From NCBI GenBank assembly GCA_002414905.1, contig DIAY01000050.1, positions 1 through 8,147 of the forward strand: a stretch of 8,147 bases of DNA, read 5' to 3'. The DNA is from Holophagales bacterium UBA5066 (GTDB taxonomy: Bacteria > Acidobacteriota > Thermoanaerobaculia > UBA5066). Below are positions 1 through 7,144 of this stretch, one piece after another (position 1 is the first letter of the stretch; each line of letters opens with the position of its first letter). The position numbers were made by a program, and so were the translations under genes. The notes under the pieces are model-generated. The model had not been told where the DNA came from, did not search any database, and saw only the letters and a program-made list of their open reading frames with translations.

Positions 1-1241
1 GAGCCGAGGAAGAGGCAGGCCTTGAAGAAGGCGTGGGTGAAGACGTGGAACATCCCCGCGCCGAACGCCCCGACGCCGCACGCCAGGAACATGTAGCCGA
101 GCTGCGAGACGGTGGAGTAGGCGAGGACCTTCTTGATGTCGTTCTGGGCGAGGCCGATCGTCGCGGCGAAGATGGCGGTCCCGCCGCCGATCCAGGCGAC
201 GACCGTCATCGCGTCGGGGGCCAGGACGAAGATGGCCGAGCAGCGGGCGACGAGATAGACGCCGGCCGTGACCATCGTCGCGGCATGGATGAGGGCCGAG
301 ACGGGGGTCGGGCCGGCCATGGCGTCGGGAAGCCAGACGAAGAGCGGCACCTGGGCGCTCTTTCCGACCGCGCCGAAGAACAGGAGGAGGCAGACGGCGT
401 AGACGCTGAGGGACGGGTGGCCGTTCATCGCCCCCTGCCTGGCCTGGTCGACGAAGGAGAAGTCCATCGTCCCGAAGAGGGAGAGGACCCCGAAGATCCC
501 GAGGATCATCCCGAAGTCGCCGATCCGGTTCGTGACGAACGCCTTCTTGCCGGCCTGGTGGGCGATGTCCTTCTCGTAGTAGTAGCCGATGAGGAGGTAG
601 GAGCAGAGCCCGACGCCCTCCCAGCCGATGAACAGAACCGGCAGGCTGTTGGCGAGGACGAGGGTCAGCATCGCGAACATGAAGAGGTTCAGGTAGGCGA
701 AGTAGCGCCCGTAGCCTTCCTCGTCCTGCAGGTAGCCGACGCTGTAGACGTGGATGAGCAAGCCGACGAACGTGACGAACGACACCATCATCGCCGACAG
801 CGGGTCGAGGCGGAACGCGAAGTCCACCGACACGCGCCCGGCCGCCATCCAGCGCCAGGCGGTCTGGATGACGGGCGGAAGACCGCCCTCGGTGGCGAGG
901 GAGCCGGCGACGTAGGGGACGAGATTGGCGAAGGCGACGACCGCGGAGAGGCCGGTCGCCAGGACGCCGACGACCCCGTAGAAGAGCCGCTCCCCGTAGG
1001 GAAGGAACGGTCCGGCGTGGGCGTGGTCGTCGTGCCCGTGGTGCCCGTGGTTGTCGTGGTCCGACGCCTCGTGATCCTCGGTCAACGCGTGGCCGTCGTG
1101 TCCGCTTACGTCGGGGTGGGCGGCCCGCCACGCGCCGGTCGCCTTCGCGGCGCGACGCCACCCGCAGACGAGGGCGACGAGGCCGTTCAGCAGGAACCCT
1201 GCGAGCGGAAGGGCGGGAATGAGCCAGAGGGGGAGCGTCAT
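1..1241 (-). CDS. nuoL: NADH-quinone oxidoreductase subunit L (NuoL), C-terminus cut by window edge
   Basis: This is the large antiporter-like membrane subunit at the distal end of complex I, one of the proton-pumping channels. The first 413 codons are present; family members are usually about 610-700 residues, so roughly a third is missing beyond the left edge. Recognisable family features are the TM5 motif GWEGVGLCSYLLIG with Glu208, then NRIGDFG with Asp242, Lys294 in GAVGKSAQVPLFVWLPDAM, His319 in SALIHAATMVTAG, Lys370/371 in NDIKKVLAYSTVSQLGYM and Lys407 in HAFFKACLFL. These correspond to the charged residues of the central hydrophilic axis. The ATG at 1241 lies 13 bases after the nuoK stop, with a GAGG ribosome-binding sequence upstream, and the protein begins MTLPLWLIPALPLAGF as expected for TM1. 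Between TM1 and TM2 lies an unusual histidine-rich loop (residues 42-76). Identification is very secure. Confidence 0.97.
   Translation of the reverse strand, partial: MTLPLWLIPALPLAGFLLNGLVALVCGWRRAAKATGAWRAAHPDVSGHDGHALTEDHEASDHDNHGHHGHDDHAHAGPFLPYGERLFYGVVGVLATGLSAVVAFANLVPYVAGSLATEGGLPPVIQTAWRWMAAGRVSVDFAFRLDPLSAMMVSFVTFVGLLIHVYSVGYLQDEEGYGRYFAYLNLFMFAMLTLVLANSLPVLFIGWEGVGLCSYLLIGYYYEKDIAHQAGKKAFVTNRIGDFGMILGIFGVLSLFGTMDFSFVDQARQGAMNGHPSLSVYAVCLLLFFGAVGKSAQVPLFVWLPDAMAGPTPVSALIHAATMVTAGVYLVARCSAIFVLAPDAMTVVAWIGGGTAIFAATIGLAQNDIKKVLAYSTVSQLGYMFLACGVGAFGAGMFHVFTHAFFKACLFLG
1014..1118 (-). other. Histidine-rich loop in NuoL (residues 42-76)
   Basis: Within NuoL, between the first and second membrane helices, residues 42-76 contain 11 histidines, eight of them between residues 57 and 75, interspersed with Asp and Gly in HD, HG and HH pairs. 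Most of the histidine codons are CAC. Metal or proton binding is an inference from composition only. The reading frame is intact through it, and recognisable NuoL sequence continues on both sides. Confidence 0.85.
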
Positions 1242-1254
1242 GGCGTCGTTTTCC

Positions 1255-1593
1255 TCACCACTTCAGCAGGCTGAGCCGGTCGACGTCGATCGTCCGCCGT
1301 GCGCGGAACAGGGCGACGAAGATCGCGAGGCCGACCGCGGCCTCTGCCGCCGCGATCGCGATGACGAAGAAGACGACCATCTGTCCGGTCGCGTCTCCCC
1401 TCATCCGGGCGTAGGCCAGGAAGAGCAGGTTGACGGCGTTCATCATCAGCTCGAGGGAGAGGAACATCGAGAGCGTGTTTCTCTTCAGGAGCGTCCCGGC
1501 GAGCCCGATGACGAACAGGATGGTCCCGACCGCCAGGTAGGCGTTCAGCGGGACGGTCATCGGGACGACGGCGTTCATCGCGGCGCCCTCCAT
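1255..1593 (-). CDS. nuoK: NADH-quinone oxidoreductase subunit K (NuoK)
   Basis: Small membrane subunit of complex I, the MrpC/ND4L homologue, with three transmembrane helices. It carries both conserved membrane glutamates, Glu48 in SLELMMNAVNL and Glu84 in IAAAEAAVGLAIF, 36 residues apart as in the E. coli pair Glu36/Glu72. The C-terminus RTIDVDRLSLLKW is typical of the family. The protein is 112 residues from the first ATG; the usual length is about 100. That ATG at 1593 is one base past the nuoJ stop and has GGAGG 10 bases upstream. A second ATG at 1578 (Met6) has GGAGGG 7 bases upstream, and a third (Met12) begins MTVPLNAYL, where most homologues start but with no visible ribosome site. 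The exact start is therefore uncertain; the identity is not. Confidence 0.97.
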   Translation of the reverse strand: MEGAAMNAVVPMTVPLNAYLAVGTILFVIGLAGTLLKRNTLSMFLSLELMMNAVNLLFLAYARMRGDATGQMVVFFVIAIAAAEAAVGLAIFVALFRARRTIDVDRLSLLKW

Positions 1594-1594
1594 C

Positions 1595-2107
1595 TCAGTC
1601 GAACCTCCGCTTTGAGAGGGTGAGCGCGCCGACGGCCGACGCCAGCAGCAGCACCGAGAGCGCCTCGAAGGCGAGCAGGTAGTCGGAGAAGAGGAGCCTG
1701 CCGAGGATCGGGATCTCGTCCGGCGCCGGGATCAGCCCGCCTGCGGCCGGCACCGGGGGTGCCCCGGCTTTCAGGGTCACGCCGAGGAGCAGCCCTCCGA
1801 GGGCGACGACCGAGACGAGACCGAGGAGCCTCTGGATCGGCCTCTCGTCGTGTCCCTCCGCTTCCTGGGAAAGGTTCAGAAGCATGATGACGAAGAGGAA
1901 GAGGACGAGGATCGCGCCGGCGTAGACGATGATCTGAAGAGCCGCGATGAAGGGGGCGGCCAGCAGCACCGAGAGAACCGCGAGCGCGAAGAACGTCAGG
2001 ACGAGGGAGATCACGCTCTTGACGGGCGTCTTCACGACGACCATCGCGAGGGCGGAGACGATCGCGAGCCCCGAGGCGATCGCGAAGACGACGAGCTCGA
2101 GCGACAT
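1595..2107 (-). CDS. nuoJ: NADH-quinone oxidoreductase subunit J (NuoJ)
   Basis: Membrane subunit of complex I, ND6 homologue, about five transmembrane helices, 170 residues from the chosen start. The diagnostic TM3 segment QIIVYAGAILVLFLFVIMLL is present; in known structures this helix carries a pi-bulge that changes shape during coupling. TM2 follows TPVKSVISLVLTFFALAVL, also typical. A TTG at 2116 is possible, but the GAGGG at 2118-2122 leaves only one base before it and ten before the ATG at 2107, so the ATG is preferred. The gene follows nuoH with a 13-base gap. In most bacteria nuoI lies between nuoH and nuoJ; here there is no room for it and no remnant. The C-terminus ends LTLSKRRFD, one base before nuoK. 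Confidence 0.96.
   Translation of the reverse strand: MSLELVVFAIASGLAIVSALAMVVVKTPVKSVISLVLTFFALAVLSVLLAAPFIAALQIIVYAGAILVLFLFVIMLLNLSQEAEGHDERPIQRLLGLVSVVALGGLLLGVTLKAGAPPVPAAGGLIPAPDEIPILGRLLFSDYLLAFEALSVLLLASAVGALTLSKRRFD
1604..1608 (-). promoter_or_regulatory. Ribosome-binding site for nuoK, first start
   Basis: GGAGG lies 10 bases before the ATG at 1593, inside the end of nuoJ. A competing GGAGGG at 1586-1591 begins within the first start codon itself and sits 7 bases before the ATG at 1578. Both starts are thus supported by a ribosome-binding sequence. Confidence 0.55.
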
Positions 2108-2117
2108 CGGCTTCAAT

Positions 2118-2122
2118 CCCTC
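2118..2122 (-). promoter_or_regulatory. Ribosome-binding site that decides the nuoJ start
   Basis: GAGGG overlaps the nuoH stop codon. Its spacing is 10 bases to the ATG at 2107 but only 1 base to the upstream TTG at 2116, which favours the ATG. Confidence 0.6.
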
Positions 2123-3155
2123 ATTTCGCGGCGACGAACGCCGCTACGACGATCAGGTGGACGAAAGAGAGCGGGAGAAGGACTTTCCAGCCAAGGTCCA
2201 TCAGCTGGTCGTAGCGGAAGCGGGGGAACGTCCAACGGACCCAGATGAAGAGGGCGATGAAGACGAGCGTCTTGGCGAAGAAGACCGCGATCGAGGCGAG
2301 CGCCCCCCAGACCCCGGTGAACGCGATCCCCGGGAGCGACCAGCCGCCGAAGTAGAGGGTCACCACGAGGCCGGAGCCGGCGATGAGGCTCGCGTACTCG
2401 CCCATGAAGAACATGCCGAACTTGAAGGCCGAGTACTCCGTGTGGAATCCGGCGACGAGCTCGGCCTCGGCCTCGGCGAGGTCGAACGGAAGCCGGTTCG
2501 TCTCGGCGAAGACCGCGATCAGGAAGATCAGGAACCCGATGAACTGGGGAACGGCGTTCCAGACGTGCGCCTGCTGCCACGCGACGACGGCGGGGAGCCG
2601 GAGGGAACCGGCCACCAGGAAGGTCGAGGCGGCCGCGAAGCCCATCGCCAGCTCGTAGCTGATGATCTGGGCCGAGGCGCGCAGGCCCCCCAGCAGGGAG
2701 TACTTGTTGTTCGACGACCAGCCCGCCAGGACGATGCCGTAGACGCCGAGGGAGGAGAACGCGAAGATGTAGAGGATCCCGATGTTGACGTCGGCGATGA
2801 TGAGCGGGACGTCCCGCGTGACGCCGCCGATCGTGACCGGGAACGTCGCGCCGAAGGGGATGACCGCGAACGTCACGAGGGCCGGCATCATGGTGATCCA
2901 GGGCGCCAGGTTGTAGAGGAGCTTGTCGACGTAGAGCGGCGTGACGTCTTCCTTCATGAAGAGCTTGATCACGTCCGCGACGGCCTGAAAGAGACCGAAG
3001 GGTCCGACCCGGTTCGGCCCGGGGCGGTCCTGGATCATCCCGGCGCCACGCCGCTCGGCCCAGACGAGGTTCGGCAGGAGCGCTGCCAGGGCGATCGCCC
3101 AGACGAGGAGGATCTTGGCGCCCGCGGCGACGAGGGCGAAGGTGGCGTCGCTCAC
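2121..3155 (-). CDS. nuoH: NADH-quinone oxidoreductase subunit H (NuoH)
   Basis: Membrane subunit of complex I, ND1 homologue, which forms the entry of the quinone chamber and couples quinone reduction to the proton channels. It has 344 residues (family usually 320-365) and about eight membrane helices. Signature segments are WAERRGAGMIQDRPGPNRVG (residues 32-51), the acidic quinone-site loop FAETNRLPFDLAEAEAELVA (216-235) followed by GFHTEYS, and FIWVRWTFPRFRYDQLM (303-319). The start is GTG at 3155, preceded by GGAGGGG at 3160-3166, and overlaps the nuoG stop as GTGA, indicating translational coupling. Its direct protein partners NuoB, NuoD and NuoI are not encoded in this window. Confidence 0.97.
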   Translation of the reverse strand: MSDATFALVAAGAKILLVWAIALAALLPNLVWAERRGAGMIQDRPGPNRVGPFGLFQAVADVIKLFMKEDVTPLYVDKLLYNLAPWITMMPALVTFAVIPFGATFPVTIGGVTRDVPLIIADVNIGILYIFAFSSLGVYGIVLAGWSSNNKYSLLGGLRASAQIISYELAMGFAAASTFLVAGSLRLPAVVAWQQAHVWNAVPQFIGFLIFLIAVFAETNRLPFDLAEAEAELVAGFHTEYSAFKFGMFFMGEYASLIAGSGLVVTLYFGGWSLPGIAFTGVWGALASIAVFFAKTLVFIALFIWVRWTFPRFRYDQLMDLGWKVLLPLSFVHLIVVAAFVAAK

Positions 3156-4855
3156 TTCTCCCCTCCGGCCGGTTTGGCTGAGGCGGCCTCGGCGAGGACC
3201 TCGGCGGGGTTATCGAGGCGACGCTCGAGGAGCGCGTCGTAGGAGGAGACGGGGGAGACCGGCGGCTCGGTTCCGACGACGGCCGGGGAATCCCACTCGA
3301 GGCCGGCGTAACCCGGCACGGTGCCCCTCATCCGCTCGAAGACGTCCTTCGCTGTCCATTGCGGGTCGAAGACGCCCCATCTCTTTCCGAGGTGAAGGAA
3401 GACCTCGAGGTCGGTCCGCACGATCGGCGGCGGGACGATGGCGAGCTGGAATCGCTGGACGAGCCCGAGGACGTTCACGAACGTCCCCTCCTTGCCCGCC
3501 AGGCTCGCCACGGGAAGGAGGATGTCGGCGGCCTGGGTGAGCGCGTTCTCCCTGCGTCCGTGGACGACGAGCGTCTTCGCCCTGCGCAGCGCCTTCACGA
3601 ACTCGGCGTCGGATATGCGGGAGGAGAAGTCCGCATCGGTGATGTAGAGGACCTCCGGCGTGTACGAGCCGTCGAGGAGGCGGGCGAGGGCCGAGCCCTT
3701 CCCGGCGCGGGCCACGCCCGCAGCCTCGGCGCCGCGCGAGTTCGGCGCGGCCTCTCTGCCGATGAGCCATCCCCCCGGGACGGCGGGGTTCCTGATCTTT
3801 CGCTCGGGGCCGAGGTCGGCGTGAAACTCGACCTGGTCGACGCCCAACGTCCCCTTGAAGAGTTGTGCGAGGAGCCAGCTCTCCTCGGTGGAGAGGCGGG
3901 CCGAGCCCAGAACGAGTACGGAGGCCGGGCCCTTGACGACGGCGGCGTCGACGGCGGCCTTCACCCCGTTGAGTGCCTCGCCCCAGTGCGTCTCGCGGGT
4001 CTTGCCGCCCGCCCTCAGGACAGGCCTCAGATAGTCGTTCCCGTTCAGCTCCTCGGACCGGAAGCGGCCGTAGTCGCACATCCAGAAGTCGTTCACGGCG
4101 AGGTTCACGCGCGGCAGGAAGCGGTAGACCGTCCGGTCGCGGTGCTCGACCGAGATGTTGCAGCCGATCTCGCAGCCGTCGCAGATCGAACGGGCCTTGT
4201 CGAGCCACCAGACGCGCTTGCGGAAGCGAAATTCCTTCGTCGTGAGGGCGCCGACCGGGCAGACGTCCGCCGTGCAGCCCGACCAGGCGTTGTCGAGCTC
4301 CTTGCCCTCGTGCGTCCAGACGATCGTGTGGCCGCTCCGCTCGATGAACGTCAGCTCGCCCGTTCCGGAGATCTCCCGGCAGAACCGGATGCAGCGCGTG
4401 CAGTGGATGCAGCGCGTCATGTCGGCGATGATGTGGGGGCCGATGCTCGTCCGGTCGTAGCCGGGGTACTGGCGGCGCGGCTCGAGCGTGCGCGAGACCG
4501 GAAGGCCCGCGCTGACGGCGTTGTCCTGGAGCTTGCACTCGCCCGCCTGGTCGCAGATCGGGCAGTCGAGCGGGTGGTTCAGGAGGAGGAACTCCATCGT
4601 CGCGTTGCGCGCGGCGAGGGCCTTCTCGGACGAGGCGAGGACGACCATTCCGTCACGCACCGGGACGGTGCACGACGCCTGGATTTTCGGCACGCCTTCG
4701 ATCTCGACCATGCACATCCGGCACTGGCCGACGATGGAGAGACGGGGGTGGTAGCAGAAGTGGGGGACGTCGACCCCGGCCGCACGGCACGCCTCGAGGA
4801 CGTTCGTGCTGTCGGGGACCTCGACCGTCCGGCCGTCGACGGTGACCTTCGCCAT
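3152..4855 (-). CDS. nuoG: NADH-quinone oxidoreductase subunit G (NuoG), short form with N7 cluster ligands
   Basis: Peripheral iron-sulfur subunit of complex I that carries electrons from the NADH/FMN site toward the quinone module. The protein has 567 residues, shorter than typical NuoG (about 670-910). An N-terminal 2Fe-2S ferredoxin fold has Cys34, Cys45, Cys48 and Cys62 (N1b). Next come His94, Cys98, Cys101 and Cys107 in HPLDCPICDQAGEC (the His-ligated N5 cluster), then Cys149, Cys152, Cys155 and Cys199 (N4). Cys225-x2-Cys228-x3-Cys232-x27-Cys260 matches the ligand spacing of the extra N7 cluster found in E. coli and Thermus. The rest, about residues 280-540, is a reduced molybdopterin-oxidoreductase-like domain with no sign of cofactor binding but with the familiar ILLPVASLAGKEGTFVN motif. 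The ATG at 4855 shares one base with the nuoF stop (TGATG). An in-frame open stretch continuing upstream to 6130 is out of frame with nuoF and not coding. Confidence 0.96.
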   Translation of the reverse strand: MAKVTVDGRTVEVPDSTNVLEACRAAGVDVPHFCYHPRLSIVGQCRMCMVEIEGVPKIQASCTVPVRDGMVVLASSEKALAARNATMEFLLLNHPLDCPICDQAGECKLQDNAVSAGLPVSRTLEPRRQYPGYDRTSIGPHIIADMTRCIHCTRCIRFCREISGTGELTFIERSGHTIVWTHEGKELDNAWSGCTADVCPVGALTTKEFRFRKRVWWLDKARSICDGCEIGCNISVEHRDRTVYRFLPRVNLAVNDFWMCDYGRFRSEELNGNDYLRPVLRAGGKTRETHWGEALNGVKAAVDAAVVKGPASVLVLGSARLSTEESWLLAQLFKGTLGVDQVEFHADLGPERKIRNPAVPGGWLIGREAAPNSRGAEAAGVARAGKGSALARLLDGSYTPEVLYITDADFSSRISDAEFVKALRRAKTLVVHGRRENALTQAADILLPVASLAGKEGTFVNVLGLVQRFQLAIVPPPIVRTDLEVFLHLGKRWGVFDPQWTAKDVFERMRGTVPGYAGLEWDSPAVVGTEPPVSPVSSYDALLERRLDNPAEVLAEAASAKPAGGEK

Positions 4856-6222
4856 CAGGAGTGCATCCCTTCCGCCATCCGCTCGGCGAGCTTCGGGGTG
4901 ATGTCGGCCGGGGCGGGCTGATCGAACGCCGGGACCACGGACTTCGCGAGGTAGGCCTCGAACTCCTCGCGGAACTTCGGAACCGCCGAGAGGACCGGGG
5001 CGATCGCCGCGTCGGCGAAGACGCAGATCGTCATCCCGTTCCCCATCTGACCGGCAACCTGGAGGAGGAGCTCGATATCGGCCGGCTTTCCCTGCCCGGT
5101 CACGATGCGCTTCAGCATCTTGAGGAGCCACGGGCAGCCCTCGCGGCAGGGCGTGCACTGCCCGCACGACTCGTGGGCGTAGAACTTGGCGATGTTCTTC
5201 AGGGCCAGCGGGATGTCCGTCGTCTCGTCCATCACGATGATCGCGGCCGAGCCGAGCATCGACTTCGCGGCGGCGACGCCGTCGAAGTCGAGCGGGACGC
5301 CGCTGATCTCGGCGGCCGTGAGCATCGGCGCCGACGAGCCGCCCGGGATGACGGCCTTCAGCTTCCGTCCGCCCTTCACTCCGCCACACATCGCGAGAAG
5401 CTCCTCGAAGGGGATTCCCATCGGCGCCTCGTAGACGCCCGGCTTCTCGACGTGCCCGGAGACGCAGTAGAGCTTCGGGCCGGTGTTCCGCTCGTTGCGG
5501 CCGATCCCCTTGAACCAGTCGGCCCCGCGGTCGAGGATGTGCTTCACGCAGCAGAGCGTCTCGACGTTGTTCACGACCGTGGGGGAGTTCCAGACACCCG
5601 AGACGGCCGGGAAGGGGGGCTTGATACGCGGGTGACCGCGCTTGCCCTCGAGGCTCTCGATGAGCGCCGTCTCCTCGCCGCAGATGTAGGCCCCGGCTCC
5701 GCGGTGGACCGTGATGTCGAAGTCCATTCCGCTTCCGAGGACGTCCGTCCCGAGCAGGCCGGCCTCGTAGCACTCGGCGACGGCGGCGTTCAGGATCTCG
5801 GCTCCGTGGACCATCTCCCCGCGGATGTAGATGTAGGCGTGCCTCACGTCGAGCGCGAAGCTGGCGAGCATCATCCCCTCGAGGATCTGGTGCGGGTCCT
5901 TCTCGATGAGGATGCGGTCCTTGAAGGTACCGGGCTCCGACTCGTCGGCGTTGCAGAGGAGATAGACGGGCTTGTCGCCCCTCTTCTCCTTCGACGGGAC
6001 GAAGGTCCACTTCATTCCCGTAGGGAACCCGGCGCCGCCCCGGCCGCGCAGGCCGGAGGCCTTGACCAGGTCGGTCACCTTCGCCGGGGTCCACTCGCCG
6101 GTCTTCGACCCCGCGAGGACCTTCTTCCACGAGGCGTAGCCCCCGTCGGCGACGTACGTCGCGAGGGCGCAGGAGTTCGTCTTCCCGAGGCGGGCGGAGA
6201 GGACGGGCTGGAATTCGCTCAT
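4855..6222 (-). CDS. nuoF: NADH-quinone oxidoreductase subunit F (NuoF), NADH- and FMN-binding
   Basis: This subunit oxidises NADH, passes electrons to FMN and then to 4Fe-4S cluster N3. It has 455 residues, a normal length. The glycine-rich nucleotide motif GLRGRGGAGFPTGMKW is at 57-72 and CNADESEPGTFKDR at 90-103. The segment GAYICGEETALIESLEGKRG is at 177-196. The N3 ligands are Cys353, Cys356 and Cys359 in ESCGQCTPCREGCPW, plus Cys400; the 41-residue gap between the last two equals that in E. coli NuoF. The start is ATG at 6222, overlapping the nuoE stop as ATGA, and the protein begins MSEFQPVLSARLG. The open frame continues further upstream in antiphase to nuoE, but that part has no NuoF similarity. 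All catalytic motifs look intact. Confidence 0.97.
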   Translation of the reverse strand: MSEFQPVLSARLGKTNSCALATYVADGGYASWKKVLAGSKTGEWTPAKVTDLVKASGLRGRGGAGFPTGMKWTFVPSKEKRGDKPVYLLCNADESEPGTFKDRILIEKDPHQILEGMMLASFALDVRHAYIYIRGEMVHGAEILNAAVAECYEAGLLGTDVLGSGMDFDITVHRGAGAYICGEETALIESLEGKRGHPRIKPPFPAVSGVWNSPTVVNNVETLCCVKHILDRGADWFKGIGRNERNTGPKLYCVSGHVEKPGVYEAPMGIPFEELLAMCGGVKGGRKLKAVIPGGSSAPMLTAAEISGVPLDFDGVAAAKSMLGSAAIIVMDETTDIPLALKNIAKFYAHESCGQCTPCREGCPWLLKMLKRIVTGQGKPADIELLLQVAGQMGNGMTICVFADAAIAPVLSAVPKFREEFEAYLAKSVVPAFDQPAPADITPKLAERMAEGMHS

Positions 6223-6776
6223 TTCAGCTCGGAGAGGAAGGCGTCGAGGTTGTCGAGGGTGATCCGCTCGTAGTCGTCGCCGTTCACCATGACGGCGGGT
6301 GCCTTGTCGCACTGGGCGAGGCACTCCACCTCGATGACCGTGAACTTCCCGTCGGCCGAGGTCTGGCCCGGCTTCAGGTCTCCGAGCCTCTTGCGGCAGG
6401 CGTGGAAGACCTCCTCGGCGCCGTTCAGGTGGCAGGAGATCGAGGTGCAGACCTGGATCAGGTGCTTCCCGACGGGGGCGCGGTTGTACATCGAGTAGAA
6501 GGTCACGACGCCCCAGACGAACGCGGAGGCCAGGCCGAGGCGGGAGGCGACGTAGTCGACGGCTTCGCGAGAGATCCAGCCCCACTCCTCGTGAGCGATC
6601 CAGAGGACCGGCAGGAGCGCGGCCTGTTTCGTCGGGTAGCGGGTCAGGAGCTTCTCGAACCGGGCCTCGGCCGCCGGGGAGAAGGCGAGGACCTTCCCGC
6701 AGGAGAGCGCACCGTGCTCGCCGACGGGGGGCTGTCCGGGCAGGTTTTCCACGGGTGTGCTGGCGCCGCCGCTCAT
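6219..6776 (-). CDS. nuoE: NADH-quinone oxidoreductase subunit E (NuoE), 2Fe-2S protein
   Basis: Thioredoxin-fold 2Fe-2S subunit of the NADH module, holding the off-path cluster N1a next to the FMN site in NuoF. It has 185 residues. The four ligands are Cys110 and Cys115 in QVCTSISCHLNGAEEV, then Cys152 and Cys156 in VECLAQCDKAPAVMVN; spacings of 5, 37 and 4 match the family. The N-terminal helical region includes LLPVLWIAHEEWGWIS and VWGVVTFYSMYNRAPVGKH, both typical. Residues 1-30 form a low-complexity Pro/Gly-rich extension without family similarity, but the ATG at 6776 overlaps the nuoA stop as ATGA, which supports this start. In most complete operons nuoB, nuoC and nuoD come between nuoA and nuoE; here the two genes abut directly. 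Confidence 0.96.
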   Translation of the reverse strand: MSGGASTPVENLPGQPPVGEHGALSCGKVLAFSPAAEARFEKLLTRYPTKQAALLPVLWIAHEEWGWISREAVDYVASRLGLASAFVWGVVTFYSMYNRAPVGKHLIQVCTSISCHLNGAEEVFHACRKRLGDLKPGQTSADGKFTVIEVECLAQCDKAPAVMVNGDDYERITLDNLDAFLSELK

Positions 6777-7135
6777 TCCCAGTCGAACGCTCCCTTCTTC
6801 CAGAGGTACGCGTCCGCGAGGGCCAGGACGGCGAGGAAGACGATCATCGGCCAGAAGACGACCCAGCCGCCCTCGTCGAGGACGGTGGCCCAGGGCCAGA
6901 GAAAGCCCGTCTCCACGTCGAAGAGGATGAAGACCATCGCGACGATGAAGAACTTTACGGATATCCGCTTGCGGCTCTCGTCGAGGAGCGGCAGGCCGCT
7001 CTCGTAGGGACCCAGCTTGCGGAGGGTCCGGACCTTGCGGCCCAGAACCCCGTTCAGGAACAGGAGAGCGGCCCCGATTATCGCGGCCGCGGTGAGCATG
7101 AGGAGGATGGGGAGAAAAGCTTCAGGTGTGCCCAT
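6773..7135 (-). CDS. nuoA: NADH-quinone oxidoreductase subunit A (NuoA)
   Basis: Small membrane subunit of complex I (ND3 homologue), three transmembrane helices, 120 residues. The loop after TM1 has the GPYESG motif (43-48); the Ser at 46 replaces the Cys found in many homologues, as it also does in E. coli. It is followed by the hallmark KFFIVAMVFILFDVETGFLW, with Asp73 and Glu75 equivalent to the conserved acidic pair in TM2. The C-terminus YLWKKGAFDWE is also family-like. It is the first gene of the operon, so it marks the transcription start side. The ATG at 7135 has no good ribosome-binding sequence in front of it, unlike several downstream genes, which fits a very short leader (see the promoter entry). 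Confidence 0.96.
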   Translation of the reverse strand: MGTPEAFLPILLMLTAAAIIGAALLFLNGVLGRKVRTLRKLGPYESGLPLLDESRKRISVKFFIVAMVFILFDVETGFLWPWATVLDEGGWVVFWPMIVFLAVLALADAYLWKKGAFDWE

Positions 7136-7139
7136 GAGG
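7136..7139 (+). promoter_or_regulatory. Ribosome-binding site supporting the GTG start of the glycosyltransferase
   Basis: GAGG lies 5 bases before the in-frame GTG at 7145. The alternative TTG at 7163 has only a weak AAAG in front. This short site is the main reason for choosing 7145. Confidence 0.4.
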
Positions 7140-7144
7140 CGCTC

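Noticed and set aside
33..1274. Long plus-strand open frame of about 413 codons opposite nuoL
   Set aside because: Its product is Asp/Glu/Arg/Gly-rich low-complexity sequence, as expected for the antisense of a GC-rich gene, and the opposite strand carries unmistakable nuoL.
4855..6130. Possible NuoF-NuoG fusion, because the nuoG frame stays open upstream to 6130
   Set aside because: The upstream part is out of frame with nuoF and reads as low-complexity Arg/Gly-rich sequence. NuoF itself ends with a clean stop at 4855-4857, and NuoG has a standard start there.
3359..6273. Two long plus-strand open frames (about 520 and 470 codons) opposite nuoG and nuoF
   Set aside because: No recognisable domains, antisense-type composition, and full overlap with confidently identified minus-strand genes.
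6223..6585. Extended NuoF N-terminus, as the nuoF frame stays open to 6585
   Set aside because: The extra part overlaps nuoE in another frame and is Arg/Leu-rich with no family similarity; the ATG at 6222 with its ATGA overlap gives a normal-length protein.
6992..7009. Ser in place of the common Cys in the NuoA loop motif (YESG)
   Set aside because: E. coli NuoA also has Ser here (FESG), so this is ordinary variation.
6755..7144. Extension of the glycosyltransferase upstream into the nuoA region
   Set aside because: The frame is open, but the translated sequence is antisense of nuoA, with no glycosyltransferase similarity before about position 7190.
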